Positions 35,843 through 45,229 of a stretch of 64,000 bases of DNA are shown here, piece after piece. This DNA comes from Holophagales bacterium. Its GTDB lineage: Bacteria > Acidobacteriota > Thermoanaerobaculia > UBA5066. Each line of letters begins with the position of its first letter. The stretch's first letter is position 1. The DNA is taken from the NCBI GenBank assembly GCA_016719485.1, contig JADJZB010000009.1, positions 124,001-188,000 on the forward strand, in the 5' to 3' direction. Below the pieces are notes generated by a model. That model was not told the origin of the DNA. It searched no databases and saw only the letters and a program-made list of their open reading frames with translations. The translations under genes were made by a program, and so were the position numbers.

Positions 35843-36754
35843 GTGACGGTTCTGGCAGCTATCCCGCTCGCAGTCTTGCTCCTCGCGGGCCCCGCCGGCG
35901 CGCAGCCGGCCGGCCGTGGCGCGGGGCCCCAGGACCTGCCGTTCCCGGCCGAGGAGCTGATCCGGAAGGTGGCCTTCGCCCAGCGCCGGGTCGACCGGTC
36001 CCTCACCGACTACACGTTCGACCAGGTCGAGGTGCGGACGTCGTGGGGCAAGGGCGGACGTCAGAAGGAGACCCGCCGCCGCCTCTTCCACTACTTCTCG
36101 GGGGAGAGGCCGGGAGAAGCGACCCGCGAGCTCGTCGAGGTCGACGGGCGGCCGGCCACCCCGGAGGAGAGACGCGATCAGGCGGAAGAGGACGCGAAGC
36201 AACGGCGGCGGGACGTCGAGCGGCGTGCCGGGGCCGACGCCTCGCGGCCGCCGGCCGTCTCCGGCGAGGAAGAGGACCCGCTCGTCGGGCCCCGGCGCCT
36301 CTCCGACCTGGTCGCCCGTTTCGACTACCGCCTCGACGGGGCCGTCGAGGAGGACGGGCGGCTGCTCTACGCGCTCGCGTTCTCGCCGAAGCCGGGACTT
36401 CCGGCCGGCTCCCTCGGTGACCGGGCGCTGAACGCTCTCGCCGGCCGGGTCCTCGTCGACGCCTCGGACTTCCAGATCGTCTCGGTCGAGGCCCGTCTCG
36501 TTCGGCCCGTGAAGGTCAGCGGCGGGATCGCCGCGAACGTGAAGGAGGCGACGATCTCGTACCGCGGGTCGCGGCTCCCCCACGGGGTGTGGTTCCCGTG
36601 CGTCATCGACCTTCACCTCAGGGGAAAGACGGCCGTCTTCTTCAACCTCGACACGTCGTTCCGCTTCGAGTTCTCCGGCTTCGCCAGCTTCTCGGTCGAA
36701 ACCGACAGCGACGTCGGCGGGCCGGACGCCGCCTCCGTACAATCCGCCCGATGA
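35843..36754 (+). CDS. Exported protein of unknown function
   Basis: 303 residues with GTG start and signal peptide (MTVLAAIPLAVLLLAGPAGAQ). The N-terminal helix (RKVAFAQRRVDRSLTDYTFDQVEV) is followed by beta-rich sequence. The end (FFNLDTSFRFEFSGFASFSVET) resembles outer-membrane-directed LolA-like or unknown exported proteins of Acidobacteria. No enzyme motif. Its TGA overlaps the ATG of the next gene (ATGA), so the two are coupled. Confidence 0.65.
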   Translation: MTVLAAIPLAVLLLAGPAGAQPAGRGAGPQDLPFPAEELIRKVAFAQRRVDRSLTDYTFDQVEVRTSWGKGGRQKETRRRLFHYFSGERPGEATRELVEVDGRPATPEERRDQAEEDAKQRRRDVERRAGADASRPPAVSGEEEDPLVGPRRLSDLVARFDYRLDGAVEEDGRLLYALAFSPKPGLPAGSLGDRALNALAGRVLVDASDFQIVSVEARLVRPVKVSGGIAANVKEATISYRGSRLPHGVWFPCVIDLHLRGKTAVFFNLDTSFRFEFSGFASFSVETDSDVGGPDAASVQSAR

Positions 36755-37323
36755 CTCCTTCCAAGCGCCGCATCGTCCTCGGGGTGGCCCTCGCCGGGGC
36801 CTTCGCCGGCATCTTCCTCGCCTACCGTTCTTCGCTCGTCCCGGCGACCCACGCCGACCACGACCACGGGATCCTGAACCTGGACGCGGGAGGCCACCTC
36901 GACGTGGAGACCCGCGACGGGAGGGGCCGCAACCTCGTCGGCGCGCCCGGAAAGGTGCTCGTCGTCCACTTCGTCGATCCCGACGACGGCGCCGCGGCCC
37001 AGGAGCTCCGCGAGCTCTTCGCCTACCAGGAGACGCGCGGTGCGGACGCCTCGGCGGAGATCGTCGTCCTCGTGAAGACCGACTCCTTCGCCGCGCTCGA
37101 CGCCTGGCTCGCGAAGAACGGCCTCGTGCCGCCCGTCCCTGCTTCCCTGACGGTCGACCCGGAGGGGAAGACGACGCTGAAGTTCAACAACAAGCGGGCG
37201 CTCGAGACGATGTTCTTCGGGCCCGACGGAAAGCTCGCCTCGCAGGCTCGCGGCCGGCTCGACTGGAAGCTCGATGCCCGGCGCCGGATCGCCGAGGCGG
37301 GCGCCGGCGCGAGCATCGAGTAG
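36751..37323 (+). CDS. Membrane-anchored thioredoxin-fold-like protein
   Basis: 190 residues: N-terminal transmembrane anchor (RIVLGVALAGAFAGIFLAY), a His/Asp-rich patch (HADHDHG), then a redoxin/TlpA-like fold (NLVGAPGKVLVVHFVDPDD; AEIVVLVKTDSFAALDAWLAKNG; PASLTVDPEGKTTLKF). The CxxC active site of thioredoxins is absent, so it is not a disulfide oxidoreductase. The coupled start with the exported protein before it suggests a common role at the cell envelope. Confidence 0.65.
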   Translation: MTPSKRRIVLGVALAGAFAGIFLAYRSSLVPATHADHDHGILNLDAGGHLDVETRDGRGRNLVGAPGKVLVVHFVDPDDGAAAQELRELFAYQETRGADASAEIVVLVKTDSFAALDAWLAKNGLVPPVPASLTVDPEGKTTLKFNNKRALETMFFGPDGKLASQARGRLDWKLDARRRIAEAGAGASIE

Positions 37324-37347
37324 GCGCGACGGCAGAACGGGAGAAAG

Positions 37348-39108
37348 CTACCGGATCGTCAGCGGGGGCGCCGTCAGGACGCCCTTCTGCTGCTCGGCTT
37401 CGATCTGCCGGAGGGCAGGCCGAATCGGCTCGAGGAGCCTGATGATGGAGGTGAAGGAGCTCTCGTCCTCCTCCTCGCCCGAAAGTCTCGCGGCGAGCGT
37501 CTCGAACGGGTTCCTCTCCCTCGGGAAGACGGCGACCTTCACCTTCTCGCCCTCCGGGATCTTCGCGGCCGCCTTCGCGAGCTTCAGGGCCGTGGCGTAG
37601 CCCCCCAGCTCGTCGACGAGGCCGATCGCCTTCGCGTCCTCCCCGGTCCAGACGCGCCCCTTGGCGATCTCGAGGACCTTCTCTTTCGGGAGCTTCCGCC
37701 CGTCGGCGACCTTCGACGTGAAGTCTTCGTAGATCCGGTCGAGCCAGGCGTTGAACCTGTCCCATTCCGCGGGCGAGAAGCTCCGCGAGGCGTTCCACAT
37801 GTTCGCGTTCGCGCCGACCTCGACCTGGTCGAACGTCAGGCCGACCTTCTCCCACATCGCCGGCGTCACCATCTTCCCGGCGAGGACGCCGATCGACCCG
37901 GTGATCGTCCCGGGCTGGGCGACGATCTTGTCGGCCGGCATCGCCACGAAGTAGCCCCCCGAGGCCGCCACCTCACCCATCGAGATGATCACGGGCTTGC
38001 CCGCCTTCTTCGCGAGGACGACCTCCCGCCAGATCGTGTCGGAGGCGACGTAGGAGCCGCCGGGGCTGGAGACCCGGAAGAGAATCGCCGCGACGTCGTC
38101 GTCCTCGACGGCCGTCCGGATCGCCTTCGCCACCGTCTCCGAGCCCATCGACTGGCCGCCCGTGAGGGCGTTCCCGCTGCTGGGGCCGCGCACGACGCCC
38201 CCGATGCCGTAGACGAGGGCGATCGTCCGCTTCCCTTCGGCGTGGGGCCGGCCTTCCTTTTTCAGGTAGGCCGAGAGGCCGAAGAACCGCGCGTCCGCGC
38301 CCCCCTTCTTCACCAGCTTGTCGTGGACCTCGTCCCGGTAGGCGAGCCCGTCGACGAGCCTGGCCTCGAGGGCCTCGGGGCCGAGGAAGGGGCCCCGGTC
38401 GACGAGGGCGCGGACCTCGTCCTCCGACATCTTCCGCCCCTCGGCGATCCCCTTCACCATCTGCCCGTAGATCGACTCGATCAGCGCCTTCGTCGCCTCC
38501 CGGTGGGCGTCGGTGAACTTCGTCTCCGTGTACTGGTTCATCGCGTTCTTGAACTCGTGACGCTGCCCGAACTCGGGCTTGACGCCGAGCTTGTCGAGGA
38601 CGCCGCGCAGGAAGGGGCTCTCGCCCACGAGGCCGTTCAGGCCGAGGTCGCCCGAGGGCTGGAGCCAGATCTCGTCGAACGCCGTCGCGAGGTAGTAGGG
38701 GCCGTTGCCGGGCCCGAACTCGCCGAACGTCTCCGAGTAGGCGACCGCGAACTTCTTCTTCGCCCGGAAGGCCTTCACGGCGTCGCGGATCTCCTGGATC
38801 TCGGCGACGCCGATCGGCGCGGCGCCGAGACGCGCGACGAGCCCGACGACGTGCGGGTCGTCCCCCGCCTTCTCGAGCGCGTCGACGACGTCGCGGAGCG
38901 TGAGCGTTCGCTCGCCTCCGAACGCGGCGAAGGGGTTGTCGGGCTGCGTCTCGGGAATCCCGCGCTCGAGGTCGAGCTCCAGGATCGCCTTCTTCGGAAC
39001 CGACGGCTTCCCCATGCCGCTGACGAAGATGCCGGCCCCGACGAGGACGGCGCCGAAGACGGAGATGACGAGAACGAGAACGAGGAGACCTTTTCCACCC
39101 TTGGTCAT
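37348..39108 (-). CDS. sppA: Signal peptide peptidase SppA, long (67K) type
   Basis: 586 residues, the usual length of the duplicated long form. One N-terminal membrane anchor (GLLVLVLVISVFGAVLVGAG). The N-terminal half holds the general base Lys187 (QRHEFKNAMNQYT), the C-terminal half the nucleophile Ser383 (GEVAASGGYFVAM), the Ser-Lys dyad of SppA. It also has the RVSSPGGSYVASD loop and PGTITGSIGV. SppA clears cleaved signal peptides in the inner membrane. It stands alone, convergent with the gene before it. Confidence 0.95.
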   Translation of the reverse strand: MTKGGKGLLVLVLVISVFGAVLVGAGIFVSGMGKPSVPKKAILELDLERGIPETQPDNPFAAFGGERTLTLRDVVDALEKAGDDPHVVGLVARLGAAPIGVAEIQEIRDAVKAFRAKKKFAVAYSETFGEFGPGNGPYYLATAFDEIWLQPSGDLGLNGLVGESPFLRGVLDKLGVKPEFGQRHEFKNAMNQYTETKFTDAHREATKALIESIYGQMVKGIAEGRKMSEDEVRALVDRGPFLGPEALEARLVDGLAYRDEVHDKLVKKGGADARFFGLSAYLKKEGRPHAEGKRTIALVYGIGGVVRGPSSGNALTGGQSMGSETVAKAIRTAVEDDDVAAILFRVSSPGGSYVASDTIWREVVLAKKAGKPVIISMGEVAASGGYFVAMPADKIVAQPGTITGSIGVLAGKMVTPAMWEKVGLTFDQVEVGANANMWNASRSFSPAEWDRFNAWLDRIYEDFTSKVADGRKLPKEKVLEIAKGRVWTGEDAKAIGLVDELGGYATALKLAKAAAKIPEGEKVKVAVFPRERNPFETLAARLSGEEEDESSFTSIIRLLEPIRPALRQIEAEQQKGVLTAPPLTIR

Positions 39109-39214
39109 GAGACCCTCTTGGCCGCCCGGCTCATTCCCCGGCAGCGCGGACGATTATCGTCCGCAGCGCGCGGGGTGCGGGAATCACGCGGGCGACGGAG
39201 CCGTTGGGGAGGCG

Positions 39215-39841
39215 ATGGGGCGATACGAGGAGCTGATGGACGCGTTCGCGACGTGCCGGGAGACGGCCGAGCTGCGCCCGCTGACGCTCGGGGAGGCGTT
39301 CTCGAGCCTGAAAGAGTCGGGCTTCGTCTTCGTCTGCGTCCTCCAGGCGCTCCCGTTCCTCCAGCCTGTGGCCCTCGGCCCCGTCTCGACGGCCCTCGGC
39401 CTCTCGCTCGCGATCCTCGGCTGGCAGATGGCGCGGGGCCGCCCTTCGCCCTGGCTTCCGGCGCGGGTCGCGGCCTGGGCACCCGGTCCTGCCGCCTGGC
39501 GGAGGCTGTTTGGCGTCGCCACGAAGGTCCTGGGCTTCTGCCGCCGCTTCACCCGTCGCCGCCGGACGGAGTGGGTGACGGGGGAGAATGGGCGCCGCGC
39601 AGGGGGCCTGATGATCGCGGTCGCGGGCCTTCTCATCTCGGTGCCGCTGGCCGGGATGCCGTTCAGCAATTCCCTCCCGGCCCTCGCCGTCGTCTTCGTC
39701 GCCCTCGGCGAGCTGGAGGAGGACGGCCTCATGCTCGTGGCGGCGATGGGGACGCTCGTCCTGACCGTCCTCTACTTCGCCGCGCTCGTGGTCCTCCTCG
39801 TCTGGGCGGGGGGAGCGGCGTTCGAGAAGCTGGGACTCTAG
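39215..39841 (+). CDS. ExoD-family membrane protein
   Basis: 208 residues. Family pattern LTLGEAFSSLKESGFVFVCVLQALPFLQP near the start, then LSLAILGWQMARG, a basic stretch and three or four hydrophobic helices (GLMIAVAGLLISVPLAG; LAVVFVALGELEEDG; VLYFAALVVLLVWAGG). ExoD proteins were named for exopolysaccharide synthesis in rhizobia, but their reaction is unknown. ATG 39215 begins MGRYEELMDAF. It is divergent from sppA. Confidence 0.85.
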   Translation: MGRYEELMDAFATCRETAELRPLTLGEAFSSLKESGFVFVCVLQALPFLQPVALGPVSTALGLSLAILGWQMARGRPSPWLPARVAAWAPGPAAWRRLFGVATKVLGFCRRFTRRRRTEWVTGENGRRAGGLMIAVAGLLISVPLAGMPFSNSLPALAVVFVALGELEEDGLMLVAAMGTLVLTVLYFAALVVLLVWAGGAAFEKLGL

Positions 39842-39954
39842 GGCAGGCCGTCCGGGCGCTCGCGGCTCCGCGGCGAGGGGATGCCTCGGGCGCCGACCCG
39901 TGTCAGACTCGCGGGCACTATTCTTGGAGAATCCCGAGCCCGAGAGGAGGCCGT

Positions 39955-40590
39955 ATGAAGCGTGCCCGTTCGATGACCGTTCCCGTTCTCGCCCTGGTCC
40001 TCGCCCTTCCCGCCGCAGCCCAGGAGCCGAAGACCGCGGCGAAGGAGACGAAACCGGCTTCCCAGCCCGCCGCCGCACCGGGCCAGGAAGCGATGATGAA
40101 GGCCTGGGCGGCCGCCATGACTCCGGGCGAGCCGCACGCGCGGCTCGCGAAGCTCGCCGGCTCCTGGATCGTGAAGACGAAGTCCTGGATGGACCCGGCT
40201 CAGCCTCCGGAAGAGACGACGGGGACGTGCGAGTTCCGGATGGTCCTCGGTGGCCGATACCTCGAGCAGAAGTTCGAGGGCTCGATGATGGGGCAGCCCT
40301 TCTCGGGCATCGGCTTCACCGGCTACGACAACACCAAGAAGAAGTACGAGGCGTACTGGATCGACTCGGCCGGCACCGGGATGCTCGTGCTGGCGGGGAC
40401 CCGCGACGCGTCCGGGAAGAAGACCGTCTACACGGGCTCGATGATCGACCCGACGAACGGGAAGAAGGTCGCCCTCCGGACCGTCGACACCGAGGTCGAC
40501 GACGACACGCTCCTCTTCGAGATGTGGATGTCGGGCCCCGACGGGAAGATGGCCAAGTCGATGGAGATGACCTACACGCGGAAGAAGTAG
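39955..40590 (+). CDS. Exported DUF1579-family protein
   Basis: 211 residues; ATG 39955 with GAGAGGAGG before it. Signal peptide MTVPVLALVLALPAAAQ, a Lys/Pro/Ala linker, then the DUF1579 beta-barrel pattern from about residue 60 (LAKLAGSWIVKTKSWMDP; TGTCEFRMVLGGRYLEQKF; GIGFTGYDNTKKKYEAYWID; KMAKSMEMTYTRK). Function of the family is unknown. Confidence 0.88.
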   Translation: MKRARSMTVPVLALVLALPAAAQEPKTAAKETKPASQPAAAPGQEAMMKAWAAAMTPGEPHARLAKLAGSWIVKTKSWMDPAQPPEETTGTCEFRMVLGGRYLEQKFEGSMMGQPFSGIGFTGYDNTKKKYEAYWIDSAGTGMLVLAGTRDASGKKTVYTGSMIDPTNGKKVALRTVDTEVDDDTLLFEMWMSGPDGKMAKSMEMTYTRKK

Positions 40591-40611
40591 GCGGCGCGAG
40601 CCGCCCCGGGT

Positions 40612-40639
40612 CCCGCCCGCGTCCGGGGACGCGGGCGGG
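40612..40639. terminator. Strong GC hairpin between convergent genes
   Basis: 13-bp perfect arms (cccgcccgcgtcc / ggacgcgggcggg) with a 2-nt centre, between two convergent stops at 40590 and 40655. No T tract on either side, so a bidirectional terminator is likely but not certain. Confidence 0.6.
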
Positions 40640-40654
40640 GCCGCTCGCCGTCGC

Positions 40655-42445
40655 TCAGGGGGCGATCATCGCCTCCCAGACGGCGCGCGACATCTTCCGC
40701 GTCGTCTCGACGACCCGCTTGCGCCCTTCCTCGCTGGCGCCGAAATCCGTCGCGAGGAGGACGAGGACGTACTCGCGCCCGTCGGGGAGCCTCACGAAGG
40801 CCGCGTCGTGCTGCACCTTCGAGATGCTCCCGGTCTTGTGTGCCACGACCGCCCCCGCCTGCTTCGGGATGCCGGCCGGGATCTGGCCGTTGAACTCCTG
40901 CGCGGCGAGGATCTCGAAAGCGAGGCGGCGGGCCTCCACGGAGAGCTTCGGCGACCTCACGGCCGCCTCCATCAGCGCCGCCATGCCCTCGGCGTCGGTC
41001 TCGTTCGAGATGCCGGCCTGGTAGGCCTTCTCGTCCTCGACCATCCGCCGGACCTTCACGCCCGGCGCGCCGAGCGCGTCGGCGAAGGCCTGGACGTCCC
41101 TGGGCGGGCAGAGGCCGAGCATCAGGTTCGTCGCGACGTTCGACGAGCGGACGATCATCTCCCGCATGAGGAAATCGAGCCGCGCCGGCTGCGTCAGGTA
41201 GGGCACGAGCCGGCCGTCGCTCTCGGGGTCCATCTCGACGCGGAACGGCGAGCCGTCGACGGCGCTCGAGAAGCAGTCGACGACGGGGATTCCCGTCGAG
41301 AGGGAGAGCGTCTTCTCGTCGACGCGCCGCAGCGCCTCGAGGAGGACGGCCGTCTTCATCGTGCTCGCCGCGTGCATCGTCGTCGTCGCGTTGCGTTTCA
41401 CGGTCCCGCCCGTCTGCAGGTCCTTCACGACGATCCCGAACGTCGCCTTCCCTTCCGCGGCGAGCGCGTCGAGGGCCTTCCCGAGCGCCTCGGCCTTCGC
41501 CGGCGTCAGGCCGGAGGGGCGGGGGGCGCCGGGGAGCGCGGCGAGGCGCCGGGCGTAGCGGAAACGCGGGGCCATCCGCTCGCTCGCCCAGGGCATCTCC
41601 TGGGTCGAGGGGACGCGGTGGCTCGTCGCCTGCAGGACGTTTCCCTCACCCGTCCAGAAGCCGACGTGGTCGATCTTCGTCTCCGTTCCGAAGAAGACGA
41701 GGTCGCCCGGAGCGAGCTCCTCGAAGCGGACCGGGACGAGCTGCGGGTCGCGGAAGCACATCTCCGAGCTGTTGCGCATGAGGAGGACCCCGTGCCGCTC
41801 GAGGACCCGCCAGACGAGGCCGGAGCAGTCGAATCCCCAGGGCGTCGTCCCGCCCCAGGTGTAGGGGGCGCCGAGGAAGCGCCTGGCCATCGCGAGCCAC
41901 GAGGCGGGATCGAGGACGGGTGGCATCGCGCTCGTCCGTTCCTCCGCGACGTCCTCGCCGGCGACGTAGCCGGTCTGCCCGTCGGGCAGGACGACCTCCC
42001 GCCAGACGTACCCGTCCTTCTCGAGCGTTCGGAGCCCTCCGAGGCGTGCTCCCAACGGGGCCGTCGCGAGCGGCGCAGAGGCCATGAAGCTGGGCTCGCG
42101 GTAGACGTGCGCGAGGTTCGAGGTCACCTCGAGCCGCTCGGCGGACGGGTCGGCGAGGCCGGGCCGCACGGCCGTCGCCTCGATCCACCCCCGCGAACCG
42201 GAGCGGGTCTTCACGAAGAGGAAGCGCCCGTCGGCGCGCGACGTCTCGACCGCCTCGCCGAGAATCGCCTGGTCCTCGACGGGCGCCGCCGCCTCGGGGC
42301 GGGCGAGGACGTTGGCGACCGGGACGACGACGACGGCGGCCGCGGGAGCGGCCGCCGTCTGGCCGGCGGCAGGGAGGGCGAGGAGCAGGAGGAGGGAAAC
42401 GGCCCGGAGCAACCGGGTCGCGCTGAGAGGACTCATCGTGCCCAT
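40655..42445 (-). CDS. NlpC/P60 endopeptidase fused to a class A beta-lactamase-like hydrolase
   Basis: 596 residues. Signal peptide (LLRAVSLLLLLALPAAGQ), two SH3b-like segments (about 35-165), an NlpC/P60 domain (about 185-300) with Cys207 (WGFDCSGLVW) and His260 (KIDHVGFW), then a class A serine hydrolase domain (about 315-590) with SxxK at 361-364 (STMKTA), SxN (RSSNVATN) and KTG (VAHKTGS). NlpC/P60 cuts murein stem peptides; the second domain may be a D,D-peptidase/beta-lactamase relative. The fusion is unusual. It is divergent from the exported dipeptide epimerase gene, with 9 bp between starts. ATG 42436 is an alternative start. Confidence 0.88.
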   Translation of the reverse strand: MGTMSPLSATRLLRAVSLLLLLALPAAGQTAAAPAAAVVVVPVANVLARPEAAAPVEDQAILGEAVETSRADGRFLFVKTRSGSRGWIEATAVRPGLADPSAERLEVTSNLAHVYREPSFMASAPLATAPLGARLGGLRTLEKDGYVWREVVLPDGQTGYVAGEDVAEERTSAMPPVLDPASWLAMARRFLGAPYTWGGTTPWGFDCSGLVWRVLERHGVLLMRNSSEMCFRDPQLVPVRFEELAPGDLVFFGTETKIDHVGFWTGEGNVLQATSHRVPSTQEMPWASERMAPRFRYARRLAALPGAPRPSGLTPAKAEALGKALDALAAEGKATFGIVVKDLQTGGTVKRNATTTMHAASTMKTAVLLEALRRVDEKTLSLSTGIPVVDCFSSAVDGSPFRVEMDPESDGRLVPYLTQPARLDFLMREMIVRSSNVATNLMLGLCPPRDVQAFADALGAPGVKVRRMVEDEKAYQAGISNETDAEGMAALMEAAVRSPKLSVEARRLAFEILAAQEFNGQIPAGIPKQAGAVVAHKTGSISKVQHDAAFVRLPDGREYVLVLLATDFGASEEGRKRVVETTRKMSRAVWEAMIAP

Positions 42446-42454
42446 AATCGTCGC

Positions 42455-43588
42455 ATGAGTGCTTCCCTCTCGCGCCGCGACCTCCTGGCCGTCTCGGGGT
42501 CCCTCGCCGCCTCCGCCCTCCTTCCCTCCATCGCCTCGGCCGCCCCCGCGAACGTCGCGGCCGCGAAGGGCGTGACGCTCGACCTCAAACCGATGCTCCT
42601 GAAGCTGCGGCACACCTGGACGATCGCGCGCAGCTCCTCGGACGAGAAGAAGAACGGACTCCTGACGCTCGCGTCGGGCGGGATCACCGGCTACGGCGAG
42701 ACGGCGGCGAACAAGCGCTACGGCCAGAGCTGGGAGAGCGGCGAAGCGGCGTTCGCGAAGGTGAAGGCGGCCTGCGCGGGGCTCTCCCCGTGGGAGCACC
42801 TCGCGTGGCTCGAGAGGGCCGAGGAAGCGGCCGGGGGCGACTCGCAGGTCGTCGCCGCCCTCGACATGGCGCTCTGGGACTGGAAAGGGAAGGCGGTCGG
42901 ACAGCCGGTCTGGAAGCTCCTCGGTATCCCGACGGGGCGGATGGCCCAGACGACGTTCTCGATCGGCATCGACACGCCCGAGGTGATGAAGGAGAAGGTG
43001 AAGGAGGCCGAGCCCTACCCGCTCCTGAAGGTGAAGGTGGGCCTCCCGGGCGACGAGACGAACGTCGCGGCGATCCGCTCGGTGACGCAGAAGCCGATCC
43101 GCGTCGACGCGAACGAGGGGTGGGCGACCGCGGAGGAGGCGCTCGCGAAGATCGCCTGGCTGAAGACGATGGGGATCGAGTTCGTCGAGCAGCCGCTGCC
43201 CGTCGCGAAGAACGCCGAGATGAAGGCGGTGAAGGCGGCGTCCGTCCTCCCGCTCGTGGCGGACGAGTCGGTCCTCCACGTGAAGGACGTCCCGTCCCTC
43301 GTCGGCCTCTTCGACGGCGTGAACGCCAAGCTCGCCAAGTGCGGCGGCATCACCCGCGCCTACGAGCTCGCGGCCCTCGGGCGCGCGCTCGGCTTCAAGC
43401 TGATGCTCGGCTGCATGATCGAGTCGTCCCTCGGCATCGCCGCCGCCGTCGCGGTCGCCCCGCTCTACGACTGGCTCGACCTGGACGGGAACCTCCTCGT
43501 CGCGAACGACCCGTGGAAGGGGCTCGTCCTGAAGGACGGCCGGTGGGATCTCCCCTCGGGGCCGGGGCTCGGCGTCGTTCCGGTCTGA
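42455..43588 (+). CDS. Tat-exported dipeptide epimerase (enolase superfamily)
   Basis: 377 residues. The twin-arginine signal SRRDLLAVSGSLAASALLP points to export folded. The muconate-lactonizing-enzyme type enolase fold follows, with LLKVKVG (catalytic Lys of the KxK motif), RVDANEGW (metal Asp), FVEQPLP (metal Glu), LVADESV (metal Asp) and AKLAKCGGI (Lys on the other side). This is the pattern of L-Ala-D/L-Glu epimerases that recycle murein peptides. Those are usually cytoplasmic, so an export signal is odd. The neighbour at 40655 would release such peptides outside the cytoplasm, which gives the export a sense. Exact dipeptide unknown. Confidence 0.88.
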   Translation: MSASLSRRDLLAVSGSLAASALLPSIASAAPANVAAAKGVTLDLKPMLLKLRHTWTIARSSSDEKKNGLLTLASGGITGYGETAANKRYGQSWESGEAAFAKVKAACAGLSPWEHLAWLERAEEAAGGDSQVVAALDMALWDWKGKAVGQPVWKLLGIPTGRMAQTTFSIGIDTPEVMKEKVKEAEPYPLLKVKVGLPGDETNVAAIRSVTQKPIRVDANEGWATAEEALAKIAWLKTMGIEFVEQPLPVAKNAEMKAVKAASVLPLVADESVLHVKDVPSLVGLFDGVNAKLAKCGGITRAYELAALGRALGFKLMLGCMIESSLGIAAAVAVAPLYDWLDLDGNLLVANDPWKGLVLKDGRWDLPSGPGLGVVPV

Positions 43589-43590
43589 GG

Positions 43591-43613
43591 AAAAAGCCGG
43601 CCTTTCAGGCCGG
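43591..43613 (-). terminator. Rho-independent terminator for the minus-strand amidase gene
   Basis: On the minus strand the stem CCGGCCT / AGGCCGG (43597-43613) with a 3-nt loop is followed after two bases by TTTTT (43591-43595). It lies 9 bp past the stop at 43622. Confidence 0.75.
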
Positions 43614-43621
43614 GGCGACCC

Positions 43622-45229
43622 CTACTCGGCAGGTGGCGGAACGAGCGGCCGGAGCTCCTCCGCGAGAGCGAGGCCGCGTCGAACGACCTCGTTCCACGGG
43701 AAGAGCGCTCCGGGGTCGATCTTGCGGCCCGGAGCGATGTGCTCGTGCCCGGCGATCCACGGTACCTCGAGGCCGAACTGCGCCGTCAGGACGCCCGTGA
43801 GCCTCGCGACGGTCTCGATCTGCGCGCGCGTGAAGGGAACCCGGTTCCCGTCGCCGGTGATCTCGACGCCGACCGAGCTGAGGTTCAGGACCGACCGGCC
43901 GTGGAGGTACGAGGCCCCCGCGTGGAACGCCCGGTGCTCGAGCGAGACGAACTGGTAGAGCCGTCCGTCCCGCCCGACGAGAAAGTGCGAGGAGACGAAG
44001 CTCGACGGCTCGAGGAAGAAGGCGATGCACGACTCGTCGTCGTCCATCGCCGTGTGGTGGAGGACGAGCGACGTCAGCGGCTCGATCCGCCGGGGGAGCC
44101 ACCCGTCCCAGGAGGAGTTCGGCATCGGGACGAGGCAGGCGTCCGCGAGGTCGCCGCCCGCCTTCTCCCACAGCTCCCAGAAGAGGCGGTCGGCGCCGCG
44201 GTAGACGCGTTCGAGGTGCGGCCCTCCGGTGCGGGCCTCGAGCGGCGTCAGCTCCACCCTGGGAAGGGCCGGCTGGCGTGGGCGCTCCTCGGAGAGGTCG
44301 ATCGGGGGGCGGTCAGGGAGATCCTTCGACCACGCGTCGACGACCTCCCTGGCGATCTCCCCCATGGCGTGGTTCGCCGCCAGAGAGCCGCCGCCCGGGA
44401 TGCGGTCGGCGAAGATCGCGAAGACGAACGTCCCCTTCGGCGTCGTCAGGACCCCGGAGTCGGCCCTGACGCCGCTCATCGTGCCGGTCTTGCCTGCCCA
44501 GGCGTTTCCAGGCAGCGAGGCGAGGAGACGCGGGATCCGGTTCGCCGTGCGCGGGTTGGCGGCGAGACGCATCGCGAGATGGCTCGACTCCCTGTCGAGG
44601 AGCGTTCCCGTGGCGGCCCGGCGCCAGAGCTCGGCGGTGTCGCGCGGGGTCATCCGGCCGAGCGGCTCCCACGGCGCGTCCTCCTCGGGAGACCCGAGGT
44701 CCGGGATCCTCCCGACGAGCTCGATCCCGGCGAGTCCGAGCTCGGCCATCCGGCAGTTCACCGTCTCCGCGCCGAAGGCGTCGATGAAGTGGTTTGCCGA
44801 GGTGTTGTCCGAGAGCGCCATCATCAGGCGCAGGAGGTCGCGACGGGTCGGCGCGAGCCACGGCCCGAACTCGTCGAGGACGCCCGAGCCGGCGGCGACG
44901 GCGCCGGGAGGGACCGGCCACCGCTCGTACAGCTCCAGCGTCCCTTCGCGGCTCCTCGCGAGCGCCTCGACGAGGAGGGCGAGCTTGACGATGCTCGCCC
45001 CCTCGAACGTCTCCGTGTCGCGCCAGCGGAGCTCGCGACCGCTCTCGACGTGAAGGGCGACGACCCCCATCCGCGCACCGCTCGCCTCCGCGTGCCGCGC
45101 GACGCGCCGGGCGAGCGGCTCCGACGGCGGGGAGACGAAGAGCTCCCGGGGCGGGGCGGTCGCGCAGGAGACGAGGATCGGGACGGCCGCCGAGAGCGCC
45201 GCGATCGCCGCGACGGGGCCGCGCCTCAC
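43622..45229 (-). CDS. Lipoprotein: class A beta-lactamase-like domain fused to AmpD-type amidase
   Basis: 535 residues, GTG 45229 overlapping the stop of the cyclase gene (GTGA). Lipobox at Cys22 (PILVSC). The serine hydrolase domain (about 35-300) has SxxK at Ser79-Lys82 (GASIVKL), SDN (LSDNTSAN) and KTG (WAGKTGTMSG). The amidase_2 domain (about 370-530) has the zinc ligands and active residues LVLHHTAMDD, GVEITGDGN and GHEHIAPGRKIDPG. Such amidases split N-acetylmuramoyl-L-alanine. Two murein-directed activities on one outer-membrane anchor is unusual and parallels the NlpC fusion nearby. Confidence 0.88.
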   Translation of the reverse strand: MRRGPVAAIAALSAAVPILVSCATAPPRELFVSPPSEPLARRVARHAEASGARMGVVALHVESGRELRWRDTETFEGASIVKLALLVEALARSREGTLELYERWPVPPGAVAAGSGVLDEFGPWLAPTRRDLLRLMMALSDNTSANHFIDAFGAETVNCRMAELGLAGIELVGRIPDLGSPEEDAPWEPLGRMTPRDTAELWRRAATGTLLDRESSHLAMRLAANPRTANRIPRLLASLPGNAWAGKTGTMSGVRADSGVLTTPKGTFVFAIFADRIPGGGSLAANHAMGEIAREVVDAWSKDLPDRPPIDLSEERPRQPALPRVELTPLEARTGGPHLERVYRGADRLFWELWEKAGGDLADACLVPMPNSSWDGWLPRRIEPLTSLVLHHTAMDDDESCIAFFLEPSSFVSSHFLVGRDGRLYQFVSLEHRAFHAGASYLHGRSVLNLSSVGVEITGDGNRVPFTRAQIETVARLTGVLTAQFGLEVPWIAGHEHIAPGRKIDPGALFPWNEVVRRGLALAEELRPLVPPPAE

